From Nissolia schottii (lineage: Eukaryota; Streptophyta; Magnoliopsida; Fabales; Fabaceae): 64,000 nucleotides of DNA. The translations under genes and the position numbers were made by a program. Position 1 is the first letter of the stretch, and each line of letters starts with the position of its first letter. Below, in pieces: positions 11,939 to 24,730 of this stretch. The notes under the pieces were generated by a model. That model was not told the origin of the DNA. It saw nothing but the letters and a program-made list of their open reading frames with translations, and made no database searches. Where the stretch lies: NCBI GenBank assembly GCA_003254905.1, contig QANU01065626.1, forward strand, positions 1-64,000, in the 5' to 3' direction.

Positions 11939-11946
11939 TTTCGCGG
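11939..11946 (+). promoter_or_regulatory. E2F-type site TTTCGCGG
   Basis: A perfect TTTSGCGS match, the binding site of plant E2F factors active at G1/S. It lies about 640 bp upstream of the PDS5 start and 16 bp beyond the hAT target duplication. A cohesion gene is a reasonable E2F target; this is inference. Confidence 0.45.
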
Positions 11947-12078
11947 TTTATCTTTGGTCAATATTTTGCGAATGAAACAAGATCCATGGTCGGGAGAAAT
12001 CCATATGGGCCCATAAGAGCGCATTAAAAATCCAAAAAGCGGATTCCAACTCCCAAATTTAGCCTGAATTCACAAACC

Positions 12079-12086
12079 CCGCGAAA
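12079..12086 (-). promoter_or_regulatory. E2F-type site TTTCGCGG (minus strand)
   Basis: CCGCGAAA on the plus strand, the same consensus in the other orientation, about 500 bp upstream of the PDS5 start. Two exact copies within 150 bp are unlikely by chance in this AT-rich DNA. Confidence 0.5.
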
Positions 12087-12586
12087 TCCGAGCCGTGCTC
12101 AGCTGGATTCTCCTTTGAACCGCCCAAATTAAAATTTTTCAACAATAATACAAAAAACAATGTAGAAATTTGATTCATTTATCTATTTTCACTAAATTGG
12201 AAAATACGATTTAACCCTCTTTCTAAATGTCATATTTTTTAATCACATATATATACTGTAATTCAATGGCAGTAGTACCATAGGATAATAGGATTTATCA
12301 GAGATTTTCCGTCTGGAAAAATTTCCCAAAATCCCAATTTCACTTTCTCCTCACTGTTTATTCTCTCTGTTTCTTGGCATCCCCTGTCTTTTAGGGAAAG
12401 AAAAAGAGAAAAACAGGAAATAATAAAACCCTAAATCTGGTTAGTTTCTTCAGGAACTCAGCGTTTGGTTTTCAAATTGGTTTTAATTTGGGCACTTCAC
12501 AATGGAGTGAAGGGCAGGAGTGTGGGGTGAGGGTGTGGACGGTTGAAGATTTGAAGGAAGAGGCTGATACACTTGGACCACCCAAA

Positions 12587-15500
12587 ATGGCGTCTTCCGA
12601 TGCGGAGCTGGAAGAGAAGCTGCTAGAAGCTGGCAACAAGCTAGAAGATCCTCCCTCATCGATGGAGGAGCTCCTCTCCATCCTAGATGTAAGCGCGCAC
12701 TCATTTTTTTTTATTTTACCGAACAATCAATTTAACCTCCTGTCAAGTTTTGCACGTCATTTTTCGAGTTTGCAATGTCATTTTAATTGGCCTGCTGCAA
12801 TTTAATTTACGCTTCGTTGGTGCACCGTTTTTTACTAGCTAATCTCATCATGGTCTTTTTGTTATATCTATGTGTGAACGCCTGTTATGTGTATTTGGAC
12901 ATTATTTACGGTTGGATGCTCCACTACCCGGGATTAACCACTATGCAATTGGGGGAGGGTACTGAAATTAGGCTTGAGTTTTCTTGTCACAAGTCACGAT
13001 TTTTAGGGATTTGACTAATAAAAATTTGAAACCTGATATGGAAGGGGATTCTGTTGGACTTGGAGCTGTACTGTTTAGCCCTAAGCCCCCTAACTTCGAA
13101 CATACTGTTTCTAGGTGGATTGGCTAATTTGAATCGGCTCCCATATCAGCTATGTTTTAAGAAAAGAGGAGAAACTTGCATATGATAATGTGAAAGTAAA
13201 TTAATTATCTCTGAAGAACCTTCCTATCTCATTTTAAATCAGTTGTGTTCTGCAATAAGCTTTAGTATACATTTTTTTGCTACACAGAACATTTGTCTAC
13301 TCACGTGGAAAACATTTCATACATTTGTGTTCATTCACTAGATTAGATATATTTTCTTTTTATGAGCAATTTAATAGCGTATTAGTGTTAATATCTTCTG
13401 ATTTTATAAGCTAAAATTTAGACTGGTTGATATCTCCAAATATGCTCCTAACTTGGTGGTTGATGCAAATTTTGACCTCATTTTCATGATCAATTTGTTT
13501 TTTTCCTTCTCTTCGTATGCAATTCAGCTAGTCGAGGGTTTCCTATCAAGGGTTGAGCAGTCACCTACCAATTCCATGCAAAATGCACTCTCTCCGTTAA
13601 TGAGAGCATTAGTTGCTGATAAACTGTTAAGGCATTCAGATGTTGATGTCAAAGTTGCCGTTGCCTCTTGTATCAGTGAAATAACAAGAATCAGTGCTCC
13701 TGATGCTCCTTATAATGATGACCAAATGAAGGTGTCCGCCATTTCTTACTACGACAAATTCAATAATAGATATGACTGTTATATTAAATTTTACTGACGA
13801 CATTTCCTTGCAGGAGGTCTTTCAATTAATTGTCTCTTCATTTGAAAATCTATATGATAAGTCAAGTCGATCATATGCAAAAAGAACCTCAATTCTTGAA
13901 ACTGTTGCAAAAGTGAGATCATGCGTAGTAATGCTGGACCTTGAATGTGATGCCTTGATTTTGGAGATGTTTCAACATTTCTTGAAGGAAATAAGGTAAG
14001 ACTGTAGGAGTTGTGGTGCACCAGCCTAGCAGCACAATGACTTTGAATAACATCTATCTTTATTTATGCTTTTACTTCAAAGTTCAAACCAGGCCTGGCC
14101 TATCACAATAAAATCAGTTTGAGCTTGCATGATCCCCCCCGCCCCCTCTCTTTTAATACCTTGTAAAAACGTAGTAAATTATGAGGTCAAGTTAATACTT
14201 TTGTTATACATGTGTGTGTAGAAGAATTTCTTTAGGCTGCTGGAAACATCCTATGTAGGTACATGGTTCTAACCACCTCTATGTGAAACTCAGGGAACAT
14301 CATCCAGAGAACATTTTTTCGGCCATGGAAACAATTATGACCCTTGTTCTAGAGGAAAGTGAAGATATATCCTTGAGCTTGCTCTCTCCACTCCTCACTA
14401 GCATTAAGAAAGACAATAAGGTTGGAGTTCTGAAGTTTTATTTTCATTCCTTTTAACAGATTGTGATTTTGAACTTGAACCTTGTGTCATTGTTTGTATT
14501 TTTTATCATCATCATCAATTCATTATTTTTCAGGAAGTTCTTCCAATCGCTCAACAATTGGGGGAGAGGGTCCTTGAAAGTTGTGCGACGAAGCTCAAAC
14601 CATACATAGTGCAAGCAGTGAAGACCATGGTTGTATCCGTAGAAGATTATAGCTCTGTACTTGCTTCAATATGCCAAGATGCATCTGATAGCATAGAGCA
14701 AAATAATGTGTGCGCTACTAGTGAGCATGTGGTAAGTTTTTCATTGGTCTTTATTCAATTTGGCTTTGAATTTTTTCATGCTGTAAATTTATCATATGGT
14801 TTCTCTTGGTCATTGACTTTTTTTTTCCTTCCAGAAAGATGATAATAAGTCAATGGAACAGTCACTGGAGGAATCAAAGCAAGTATGTTTTTATTCCCTC
14901 TTGTGCTTTTGATTTTCGTTCACATGTTCTAGTTTTGGATTTTATCTTCTAGAGTTGAACATCGGAACATATTAATTTTGATTGAACAGGTGGTTAAAGA
15001 GGACGCAAGGGAAGCTGAACCTTCTCAACAAGAAAATCATGTTGGTGACAGATCTCCCAAGTCATCCATGAGCAATGGTACTGCACAGGTTGAGGTTGGA
15101 GAAAATGATACTGTAGTAGATCCCAAGTCTCCTATAAAGAAAGAGGATGTTGATTGTTCTGATCAGTCCAAATGTATGAATATATCTGGTCACGAGGTGC
15201 CCAATGATTTGGACACTGAAACAGTTGCCAATGGTGAACCAAAGCAAGAACAAAACACCAAGAAGCAAGGGAGGAAATCTTGCTCTTCAACTCAATCAAT
15301 AGATCCTTCTGTGAGTCAAGTTGCTAACGAGAAGGAAGCTGAGAAAAAGCTTGACTCTGATCAGTCCAAAGATATGAACATAGCTGGTCACGAGGTGCCC
15401 AATGATTTGGACACTGAAACAGTTGACAATAGTGAACGAAAGCAAGAACAAGGCACCAAGTCACAAGAGAGGAAATCCAGCTCTTCTACTAAATCAACAG

Positions 15501-18500
15501 AATCTTCTGTGGGTCAAGCTGTTGTTAATGAGAAGGACGCTGAGAAAAAGTTTGACTCTGAAAGTCACAACAAGGAAGTTTCAAGTTCACCACATGAGAA
15601 CCATTCTATTGAAGTAGCAGGATCTTCAGAGAATGAAAAAGAGATTAATCCTAAGATTTCATCACCAGAAGCAGGTGATTTGGACACTGAAATAGTTGAC
15701 AAAATTGAACGAAAGCAAGAACAAGCCACCAAGAGGCGAGGAAAGAGATCTAGCGCTTCAACTAAATCAACTGAACCTTCAGTGGGTCAAACTGTTGATA
15801 GCAAGAAGGAAGTTGAGAAAAAGCTTGACTCTAAAAGTCAAAGCAAGGAAGTTCCAAGTTCACCATGTGAAAACCATTCTGTTGAAGCAGCTGGACCTTC
15901 AGAGAATGAAAAAGATATTAATACTAAGATTTCGTCACCAGAAGCAGGCAATGATGATTCTGAAGTTATTGCTTCTCCTTCACCAAGTGAGAACCTCCGT
16001 GATGAAAATCGTTCAAAGAAACTTGGACAAGCAAAACCCGAAGGCTCTGAAAAAAAAGTGGCTGTAGAGGATGCTTCAAAGAAAGTAACTGATGGAACAA
16101 GTGATTCCGTAGCCAAACCTGCCAAGCAGTCAGTGAAAAAGGCACTTGCGCGGAACTCTGATGTGAAAAAAACTCATGCACTAGATTCAGTCAGAAAAGG
16201 AAGTGGGGCTATGAGTGATCGAGATGCTAAAAAGCAGTCAACTAAAAAAGTCGATGAAAGCAACAAGGTTGGTGATGGATCCTCTTCAAGACAGCCTGGG
16301 AAGAAGAAAAAGTTGGGGTCTGGGAAAGCTGACTCTGAAGCAGGTCTAGCTAAAGATGTGGATAAGGTACTTTTGTGTGCTTTTTGTGGAGCCTATTTCT
16401 TTGCTATTATTTATTAATTTATTGCAACAAGACTTTGTTTTGCTTTATTCTTATCTAAAAATAAATGGTTGATGACCTTGTTAATTATGTAGGAAATGGT
16501 GTCTTCTCCAAGGTCTAGTGCAAAATTGAGTGAAGATGAAAATTCAGTGGAGACTCCCAAAACAAATGTGAAAAGGAAACACAGTTCAGGAAAAGAAAAT
16601 GTATGTATCCTGTTCCCTTGCAATTTTTAAATTATAAAATGAAGGCTTCATGATGTTTTAATTAGGGTAGTTCCTTTAGAAAAATCCTTTCTGTAACTAT
16701 ATGATTTTCTAAGCTGGAGCTTAGGTCAAAACTTTGGTAGTCTTTCTTCTATTAAACACCCCGTTCCCTACTGCACCATGTTGTCTTTCTTCTTGGTCCC
16801 ACCGCCCTTTTATCATTGGATATGAATTAGGAAGTGCTTATGTGAACTTCTTTCTTATGTGATGCATTAGTGTACAGTATTATTTTGAGCAATAGTTTCA
16901 AACCATCTGGAATTCTTTCTACTTGATTATTATCGAGTCTTCATTTTCTTCTGTCTTTGATTGCTAATTTATATGACTGTTGTATCAGGAGTCTAATATC
17001 AAGGAGTATGGTAAAAACCTTGTTGGTTTACGGGTTAAAGTTTGGTGGCCAATGGATCATGAGTAAGTCATTGACGATTCTTCTTTTTATGACATCATGT
17101 CCCTGGGAATTTCATTCAACAAGGTCCAGGGAGTGCTATGGCAGGGGAGAAATATTTGAATTAAACCTGGGGATATATTCTTGTGTGCTGTTTAGAGTTC
17201 AATTATATGCATATTCTATTGCTCTTGGTTTAGTTTTTCATTCTGGTGGAATAGAAGATTATATAATCTATTTTTGTTTGTATATACTCCATCTTTTGCA
17301 GGTCTTACAAAGGTGTTATTGATTCTTTTGATTCTGCAAAAAAGAAGCACAAGGTGATTTGGCAATTATGAAGTCATCTTTTTTTTTCGATGGTTAAATG
17401 AATGCTTAAACCCAAAAAGGCAAGCAAAACGGAACAACAGACCACCCACTGAGACTCAACAAATTATAAACTCATCTGTCTTTTGCTTCTCCCCCCTTCC
17501 TCTTATCTCAAGGGAAAAAAAAGACTCTTCTATGTATTTCGTGTCGTATACTTTTGCATCTTTAACTAATTTATTGAATTACTGTAAACTCAAGATGGCT
17601 TAATTTTTACTGAAAGGCATAATTTTGAATGGATATTACTTACTGCTGGTATACTGATTGTCTTCTGACACTTGCTATTTATTTTAGGTCATGTATGATG
17701 ATGGTGATGAAGAAATATTAAATCTTAGAAAGGAAAAATGGGAGATCATTAAAGCTGACTCTGATTCAAATCAGGTTGGTCTCTGCTTCTGCATTTTCTT
17801 TTTCATTTTTATCTTACAATAAGCTTTTTCTCCCTCTAAACTAATGGCACTCATTTCTGTTTACAGAAAGAAGGAAGTGACCATGCAAGTCATGATGGTT
17901 CTACTGATATGTATGTGCTCAATATCGTTGATGCCATTTACTCCAAACACATTTTGGTTATGTTGTTTGATATATTATTCAAATTATATTGTATCCATGT
18001 TTTTGTGTTATATATTGTGATATTTCCCACTTGTGGAAAGTGTCCACATGCTCTTGGCATGGTTGGTCTGTCACTGCTGTTGTTTATGCTTGTTATATAT
18101 TTTAATGTTATAGCCATTCCAGTCGATCTGTCAGTGCCTTAATTATTAAAGCGTTTGGAAAACTAGAGCATGTAGGGGTTATTGTGTATTTTCAAGTAAA
18201 CTCTATTTTTAAACTGTAAGAAACTGTTAATCTTTTTAATGGAAAGGAAACATTTTTATAATTTGGTTTGCTCATCATATTAGTTTTGTATTCACTGGTA
18301 CTGGGATGGAAAATGCCAAATTGTAGGGAATACAGTTTGTATCTTTGCTTCCATAATGAAATATTAGGCTTTGTGCTGCATCCGAAAATGGAAATAGTTT
18401 TTTATCCATTGTGACAAATGTCTTACTACTTTGTTTCATGATTCCCCTTCTCACAAAGGATTCAATTGGGCATGTCTCTTTTTGTTGCTGTGATTGGTGA

Positions 18501-19246
18501 TTCTATTTGATGCTGTGGCAATCATGATGTGGTGTCTAGCTGTTTCTTCATTTGGTCTTATTTGACAATGCATTATGCTATGGTCGTGTTTAGGCCCCCA
18601 AACAAGAAAGGGAAAACAAGTGCTGGTGAATCAATTAAGCAAGGAAAGATGGATGCTTCTTCCAAAAGGTTTGTGAATATTAATAATCAATTTCGCTGCC
18701 ACCCTTTAACTGATATCTTAATTTTCAACTTCAATTTCTAGTAGTGGAGCAGCAGCATGCCGTAGATTGAAGCGTGCATCTACAAAGTCTATTCACAAGT
18801 CCAAAGATGGCAGCAATTCCAAAGATTCAAAGACTATTGGCAAAGCTGAGGATGATGTTGGTAGAAAATCTCACACTCCTAAAAGTGGTAGAAATAAATC
18901 TGTTGCTGCTGCACAAAAAGTGACCAGCAAATCCAAGGACCGCAATACTTCCAAAACAAGCAAATCCAAGGATGATGATAGGCAAGAAACCCCAAAGAGT
19001 GGAAAATCCAAGCAAGAAACCCCAAAGACTGCTGCTTCCAAGGTAAAATCCCCTAAAAGTGGTGGAAAGTCTAATGTCAATGGTACTGGCAAGGCGAAAT
19101 CTGGTTTATTGAAGAGAAAAGTTTTGGACAGTGAGGACTTGGATGATTCAGAGAGAGAGAGAGAAGATGCAAAGGGCAAGGCGTCAAGTTCATCAAAGGC
19201 ACAAAGAAGTGAGGGCAAGAGTGGAAAGAAGCAACGGAGAAGCTAG
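12587..19246 (+). CDS. PDS5C: PDS5C-type cohesion cofactor with Tudor domain, 14 exons
   Basis: Sister-chromatid cohesion protein PDS5 homolog, which binds the cohesin ring in the nucleus and acts in cohesion, DNA repair and meiosis. Coding exons: 12587-12688, 13528-13731, 13814-13995, 14294-14420, 14534-14731, 14835-14882, 14990-16366, 16493-16600, 16989-17062, 17302-17353, 17688-17774, 17867-17910, 18594-18668, 18742-19246. Phases close to 3183 nt, or 1060 aa. The HEAT-like N-terminus (about 1-280) matches Arabidopsis PDS5C closely (HSDVDVKVAVASCISEITR, SSRSYAKR, ETVAKVRSCVVMLDLECDAL). One 1377-nt exon encodes a charged, repeat-bearing linker (288-746). A Tudor domain follows at about 793-850 (GLRVKVWWPMDHESYKGV, MYDDGDEEILNL). 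The tail is Lys/Ser-rich. The frame is open 33 codons upstream of the start; MASSDAELEEKLLEAG was chosen because homologs begin there. PDS5C versus PDS5D/E assignment is less certain. Confidence 0.93.
15161..15960 (+). repeat. Coding repeats in the PDS5 linker exon
   Basis: The linker exon carries about three copies of a module containing NDLDTETV, ERKQEQ, SSTKSTE and EKKLDS. Copies start near residues 345, 411 and 517. The latter two also share a longer block (KEVSSSPHENHSIEVAG, ENEKEINPKISSPEAG). They arose by in-frame duplication; the linker is predicted to be disordered. Confidence 0.85.
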
Positions 19247-21559
19247 ATGTGGATAGTTTTCTTACTGTTTATTCCCCCACTGCTTGCTTTTATGCCTATT
19301 GGCGTGCTCTTGGTTTCCTTTCTCTGGTCTGAGCCGTCGAGTGAATCGAAGCCATGTTTTAGGTATCTGTTCATTGATTGTGCCAATTCCCGCATTGGTA
19401 TCCTTCTAGTTAGGCTAGTTTAGTTGTAGAATGGGCTAGTAGTATTTAGTTCTTTTGTTTCTAGATAGATGTTATTTGAAGGGAACCGTATAAACCATTT
19501 ATTTGGTTAGCAACCTTCCATTGAAGGAATTATTTGGCACTCCCAGTTAAGGATGTACAGCAGCATTACATGTTTGGTTGAGATTGAAGAAATGTGTTGG
19601 GAGGTACTTTCTTTCAAAGTAATTTTATTTCTTCCCTCCAGTCCAAACAGGCCTGTGCAAGAGAGTTCGCATAACAATCTTAAAACTGCCATGGAAGATG
19701 CAAAAGATGAGGGCACTAGCTCTCTGAACAGTATCCTAGTCTTTGTAACTATATAATCTGGTTCTGATAGGCATGGCTGGTTTGATGACATTAGCCACTG
19801 AATGGGAAACCATTGCTAGATTTATTATTACTTCATGTTGAAGCTTTTACTTTTCTGGATTATATTTCCTTCCGGTTGGGCAAAATCAACTGATATCTTG
19901 AATTATGTATGGACATTGCTTATAAGTTATACCAAACTGAACTTGGAAATATTCATTCTTCTATGTCCTTTTGACTGGAAAAAGAATGATTCATTTTTTT
20001 CTTAATATTTAACATGATACTTAGAACATTCTGTCGTGTGTTGGAGTAACAATGAAATGTGATACAAGTGTGTTTGGTTTTCTGTTTTGAGCCATTAGAA
20101 TTGATACAGCTTATAAAAGTGAGTATTTTTCTCTTTTCCATCTAGATCAATTTTGGCATCCTTCTAACAAAAATTCAATCACACACTACGTATATGCTCC
20201 CTCCCCTGGGCCTCTGCTATGCCATTACCTGGAAAAACTCATCACGAAGAAAAGGGAAGGGAGTAGAGAAAGATAGAAAATTATTCCAAGACTACCTAGG
20301 CCCAATTAGTAGATTCCTAGTTTTGTGAGGGTTTTAGAATAAATTTTGTAGTGGACCTTCAAGAAGGGATAGAATAAAATATAAATGTTGTTATTGACCA
20401 GAACAACATTGAATTAGGCTCAGCTGAACACATTCATTAGAACATAGTCAATGGAACCACGTTGTCCATTACATTATTACTATACGATTAAAATAAGTGC
20501 AGCAAATGACTTTAGCGATAGCCCATAGTTTAGGTCTTTGGCAAAGTCCACATCACAGATACATCATGTTTTATCGACACTAATAATAAAGATTATATCT
20601 AAGTGTAATCGCCGCTTTAGTATCCATTTTTTTTATCCTTACATATTTCATAGCCTAGACAAATTTTTATAGCAACTTTCTATTTCTATTTAGCTCGTAC
20701 GAAATGGAATGCAATTTCATAGAAGTATGTGCAACTCTTGCTAATTATATATGATGACTTTCAACCAGGAACAGTAAGTGGAATGCAATTTTTTTAAGAA
20801 AAAAAATAATGTCAAACAAGATGACCTCTCATGGCATTAACTAACTTTTTATAGGGATATGTTTGATGTTGTGTATTCGAATTTGTTCTATCTCCAAAGA
20901 TTTTTACAGAGAAGACAAAATTTTACATGAGAAAATACAAATTTGGGGTTTAGAGTGATATAAATTTTTTGTATCTGTTCCATGTTTTTTTTTGTTATAA
21001 ACGCACTCTAAAGAACTAAGTTTACATATCTCAGTGTCTTATTCGAATAATATTAACTAAGGTGATTTTATTTTGTTAGAAAAGGAAGAGATACTTATAC
21101 CCTTACCCGCACGTCATCTTATTCTTTTTTCCACTATGGGATAGTCAAAAATTGCTGCAAGTGAAGTTACTTGTGGTGTATCTTTGAAAGAGAGGCAAAG
21201 AACCAATTGAAGATATGGTTCATGAAGCAAAAGTGAACTTGCTTGTTTTTGTCCTCTTTGCTGAAGGCATGAGTACCGATTTATAAGTGATCACTTCATT
21301 AATGAAGGGAAATTTCATACTTTTTGAATTCGTTTGTAAACTCTGCCTTTTTCACCCTTTTATTGTATAGATGCATATCCTTTTTTCTGATATACACAAC
21401 AATTAGTGGCTCTTGTGCATGCACCAGAAAGAACCAGTACGTTACCTGAAGGAAGGGAAAAAAAAAAGGTTAGTTTGTCTGGCAATTAAGCGATTTATAT
21501 GATTATGAATTAACCATTAATTTTAATCATCTTATTTGTTTATGATTAATACCTGAGAT
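19247..21559. other. PDS5 3' flank and intergenic DNA
   Basis: The first several hundred bases should be the PDS5 3' UTR. Beyond about 20150 the sequence is AT-rich with no supported gene or element. Confidence 0.45.
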
Positions 21560-22601
21560 TAGGGATGGTAAAAATACCTATGAATTCGAATATCTATGGG
21601 TATTATTCATGATGTGTATGAGTATATCCATAATTTTTGTGTCTATAGGGACATATATCAGTACCCGTTTACCATTTACTAATGAGCATGAATATGTGGA
21701 TTGAGTTACTCGACCTATGAATACTCGTTAATTATTCATTAACAAAAATGCTATGTGTACACCTAATTTCATACATTCATACATACATCATTTAAATTAG
21801 GTAATTAATTATTATTATACGTATATAATACTGTTTCCTAAGAGCACAAACTTAAAGGCGTTAAAACATAAATATTACAGACATTAAAGCACAAATTTTA
21901 TGCGCATTCATGCACAAACTTTATTTGAACTACACTACAAACCTATATTTTAGAGTTACATGCAATCTGAACTTTATTTCAAAATGCACAAACATTATAA
22001 ATAGTAATGCACAAATTTTATGCTTATGAATGCACAAACATTACAAAATTATCAGAGTGTTTTACAATCTGAACTTTATTTAAAAAAATGCACAAACATT
22101 ATACGTAATAATGCACAAACTTTATTCTCACGAGTGCACAAACATTACAAACTTGTAGATGATATTCTCAACTATATTTAATTAAGTGTACAAACATTAC
22201 AAGCGTTAAAACACAAGCTTTATGTATATAAGTACGAAGTATATGTATGATGTATGTTTTTGGGTGTACGTATGATAGGACTCATTCATTAATATATAAA
22301 ATTATGTAAATATCTATACCTATATAAATAAATAAAAAAATCAAAAACCCTAATTCACTTTTGTGTATAATGTTATTGAACTTTTATTTTGTATTTTGTA
22401 AATTTAGATTGTGATATGTTAGTAGTAATATTATATTTGATGGTAAATTTTATTTTAAAAAAATTAAAAATGGCAAATTTTGCAAATATGTACGGACACT
22501 CACGAGATACAAATAATGAGTATTCATAATAGGTACGAGTAAAACAATATTAAATGGGTATGAGTAATGATAACATTTACCCGTACCCATTGTCATCCCT
22601 A
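21560..22601. mobile_element. hAT-like element (TAGGGATGG ends) split by element C
   Basis: The left end TAGGGATGGTAAAAATACC and the complement of the right end, TAGGGATGACAATGGGTACG, are inverted. Both are followed by TACCC/GGGTA-rich DNA of a kind common at plant hAT-like ends. Flanking 8-mers (CCTGAGAT and CATAATAT) do not match, so the target duplication has decayed or the ends are misplaced. Element C (21743-22283) sits inside it. Confidence 0.5.
21743..22283. mobile_element. Non-autonomous MULE-like element, copy C
   Basis: A 541-bp unit flanked by the 9-bp direct repeat ATTCATTAA (21734-21742 and 22284-22292). The left end CTATGTGTACACCTAATTTC and following ATACATTCATACATAC pairs with the complement of the right end, CTATCATACGTACACCCAAA and following CATACATCATACATA. 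The interior is an array of TGCACAAACATTACAAA-like monomers. It is the shortest of the three related copies. Confidence 0.72.
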
Positions 22602-24730
22602 CATAATATTATTATTGTTTCTTTTAAAAAAAAAAATCTTAACATATATCTACTTTGAATGTATCTTATGAAGTTGTTATATATTTATCTAATAGTTTCT
22701 TTTTTTATTTTTTTAAAATATTATATTATAAAATAATGCTTGTTATGCATGTTGATTCATTCAATATAAAAGGAAATATTGTTGACTATCTAAATATTAA
22801 AAAAATTGCCGGAAAGCGTGTTAAAGCTTGTGGGACTCAGCACCAGCTATATATACATCAACTTGCATCTGCAAATTGCACAAATAAATCATTTGACATT
22901 TGTGTGATAGCTTTCTGGTATTAAATTTATAAAAAATACAGAGCTACAGACACATCAAAACTTTGATTATAACTCCAGCAATACACCTAACACGCGCAAC
23001 CCATAAAAATATGTTTTGTTTGATTACTTTAAGAAATGAAATCTTATTTTAGTCACCGAAGTCTTTCAAATATCATTTTTATTACATATAAGTCCTTCAA
23101 ATATTCGAGATATTAGTTAACTAGTTCTTTAATGCCATTAGTGGATGACAATAGGAAGACCTTTTCTTTCTCGTAAGTGATTTGTCACGATTTATCTTAT
23201 TATTTATTTGATATTGACTTTTTTTATTTCAGCTAGTACTATGATGGATATTTTTTAATCATGAATATTTGTAATCATAAAAAAAATGGATATTTGTAAA
23301 GAATATACTTAAAAACATAAATTGAAAGATTAATTTTTTGGTGATTCACTTTTACCTCGTATTAAAAGGAGAATTGTTGAAAATTTTGACAAAAAAATAT
23401 TATGTTATGAACTAGTTTTAATTATGTTTCTTTTTTTTATTGTTGAGAAGATATATGTTATTAACAGCGACTACTCGAACTTATAACCGAATGTTGGCCT
23501 TTGTTGATGACTAGTTTTGATTATGATTTAAAGGAATGTTGTTCTTTACTTTGAACGAAAAAAGGAAGAAATCATTCCTCTTGTATTTAAATAATTTATA
23601 ATTTTATTTGTACTGCCTAACACATGTGGCATTGAAGTTCAAATCCCATACATGGTGCATATTACTCGACCCCTCACCATCATAGCATTCCTTTTTTAGG
23701 TTATTTGCCTGGTATCCAAGGCTTAACTTTGACTAATCCGAGTAGACCCGGGTCGCGCACCTGGCTATGGCGGGTGAGTCTTCAAGCGGGATAACTGTGT
23801 ACACAAGGTCTCAAAGCAATACCAAGCCGCTTACCATGATATATTTAAAATTATTTAATTATGATGAGATATTTTATCTATCTTATCTATTAAGATATTT
23901 TTTTATCTTAACGATTAAGATATTTACCTACCTATCTTATTTGTTAAGATATTTTTCTATCTTAATGGTTAAGATATTTACCTATATTATCTTATATTAA
24001 TTTAGTTGTGTATTCTGAATGTACTCAAAAAGTACAAAGATGATATATTTATTTATACACTGAAAATAACATAAAGATAAACTTAACAGTATCTTAACAT
24101 ATAAAATAGATAAATATCTTAATAGATAAACCTAAATTAATTTAAGATAAAATAAGATATAATAATATCTTGATTTATTCTCAACATCCTTCCTTAAACT
24201 AAAACTCATTGAGCTTAAGCTAGTTACAAAATGACAATGGTGTCTGCGCGAAAGTAGGAACATCAATGAGAGTCTGCACGAAAGCATGAACGACAATAAC
24301 AGCATGAGTTGGGCATAACCAGTAAAAGCAACCATCATTGAACAATATGTGATTTGGCAGAACCAGCAAAAACAATGTTGATACTACTCGGTCGAAGGTA
24401 GCAAAGGAAACAAGATATGCAATTGTATATTACGATTTATTAGCGCTCCTTTATTATTATTCATTTTTCTTTATTATTTTTCTTTTAATATGCATTGCTA
24501 ATATATATTATTTAAAAAACCATTTTGTATTTTTTAAAGTAATAATTTTTGATAAATAATCATATTAAATAAAGTAATTATCAAATTTTGTTCTATGCAA
24601 TGCCATATATAAATTAAAATACCACCTGTTTACTAAAAAAATATATATTTAAATATCTATAAATTACGCATTTTTTCATATATAACAAGACCAGGTGAAA
24701 TATCTTAAAAAGCATTATTTTACCTAATTT
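22602..24730. other. Intergenic, AT-rich, with a 54-bp duplication
   Basis: No gene is supported. At about 23875-23985 a unit of CTATCTTAT-TTAAGATATTT-ATCTTAA-GATTAAGATATTTACCTA is repeated twice in tandem. The CTCAACATCCTTCCTTAAAC motif at about 24180 resembles the junction of a decayed LTR retrotransposon, but no LTR pair was established. Confidence 0.4.

Noticed and set aside
23680..24240. LTR retrotransposon
   Set aside because: Suggestive junction-like words only; no LTR pair, primer site or coding remnant could be matched.
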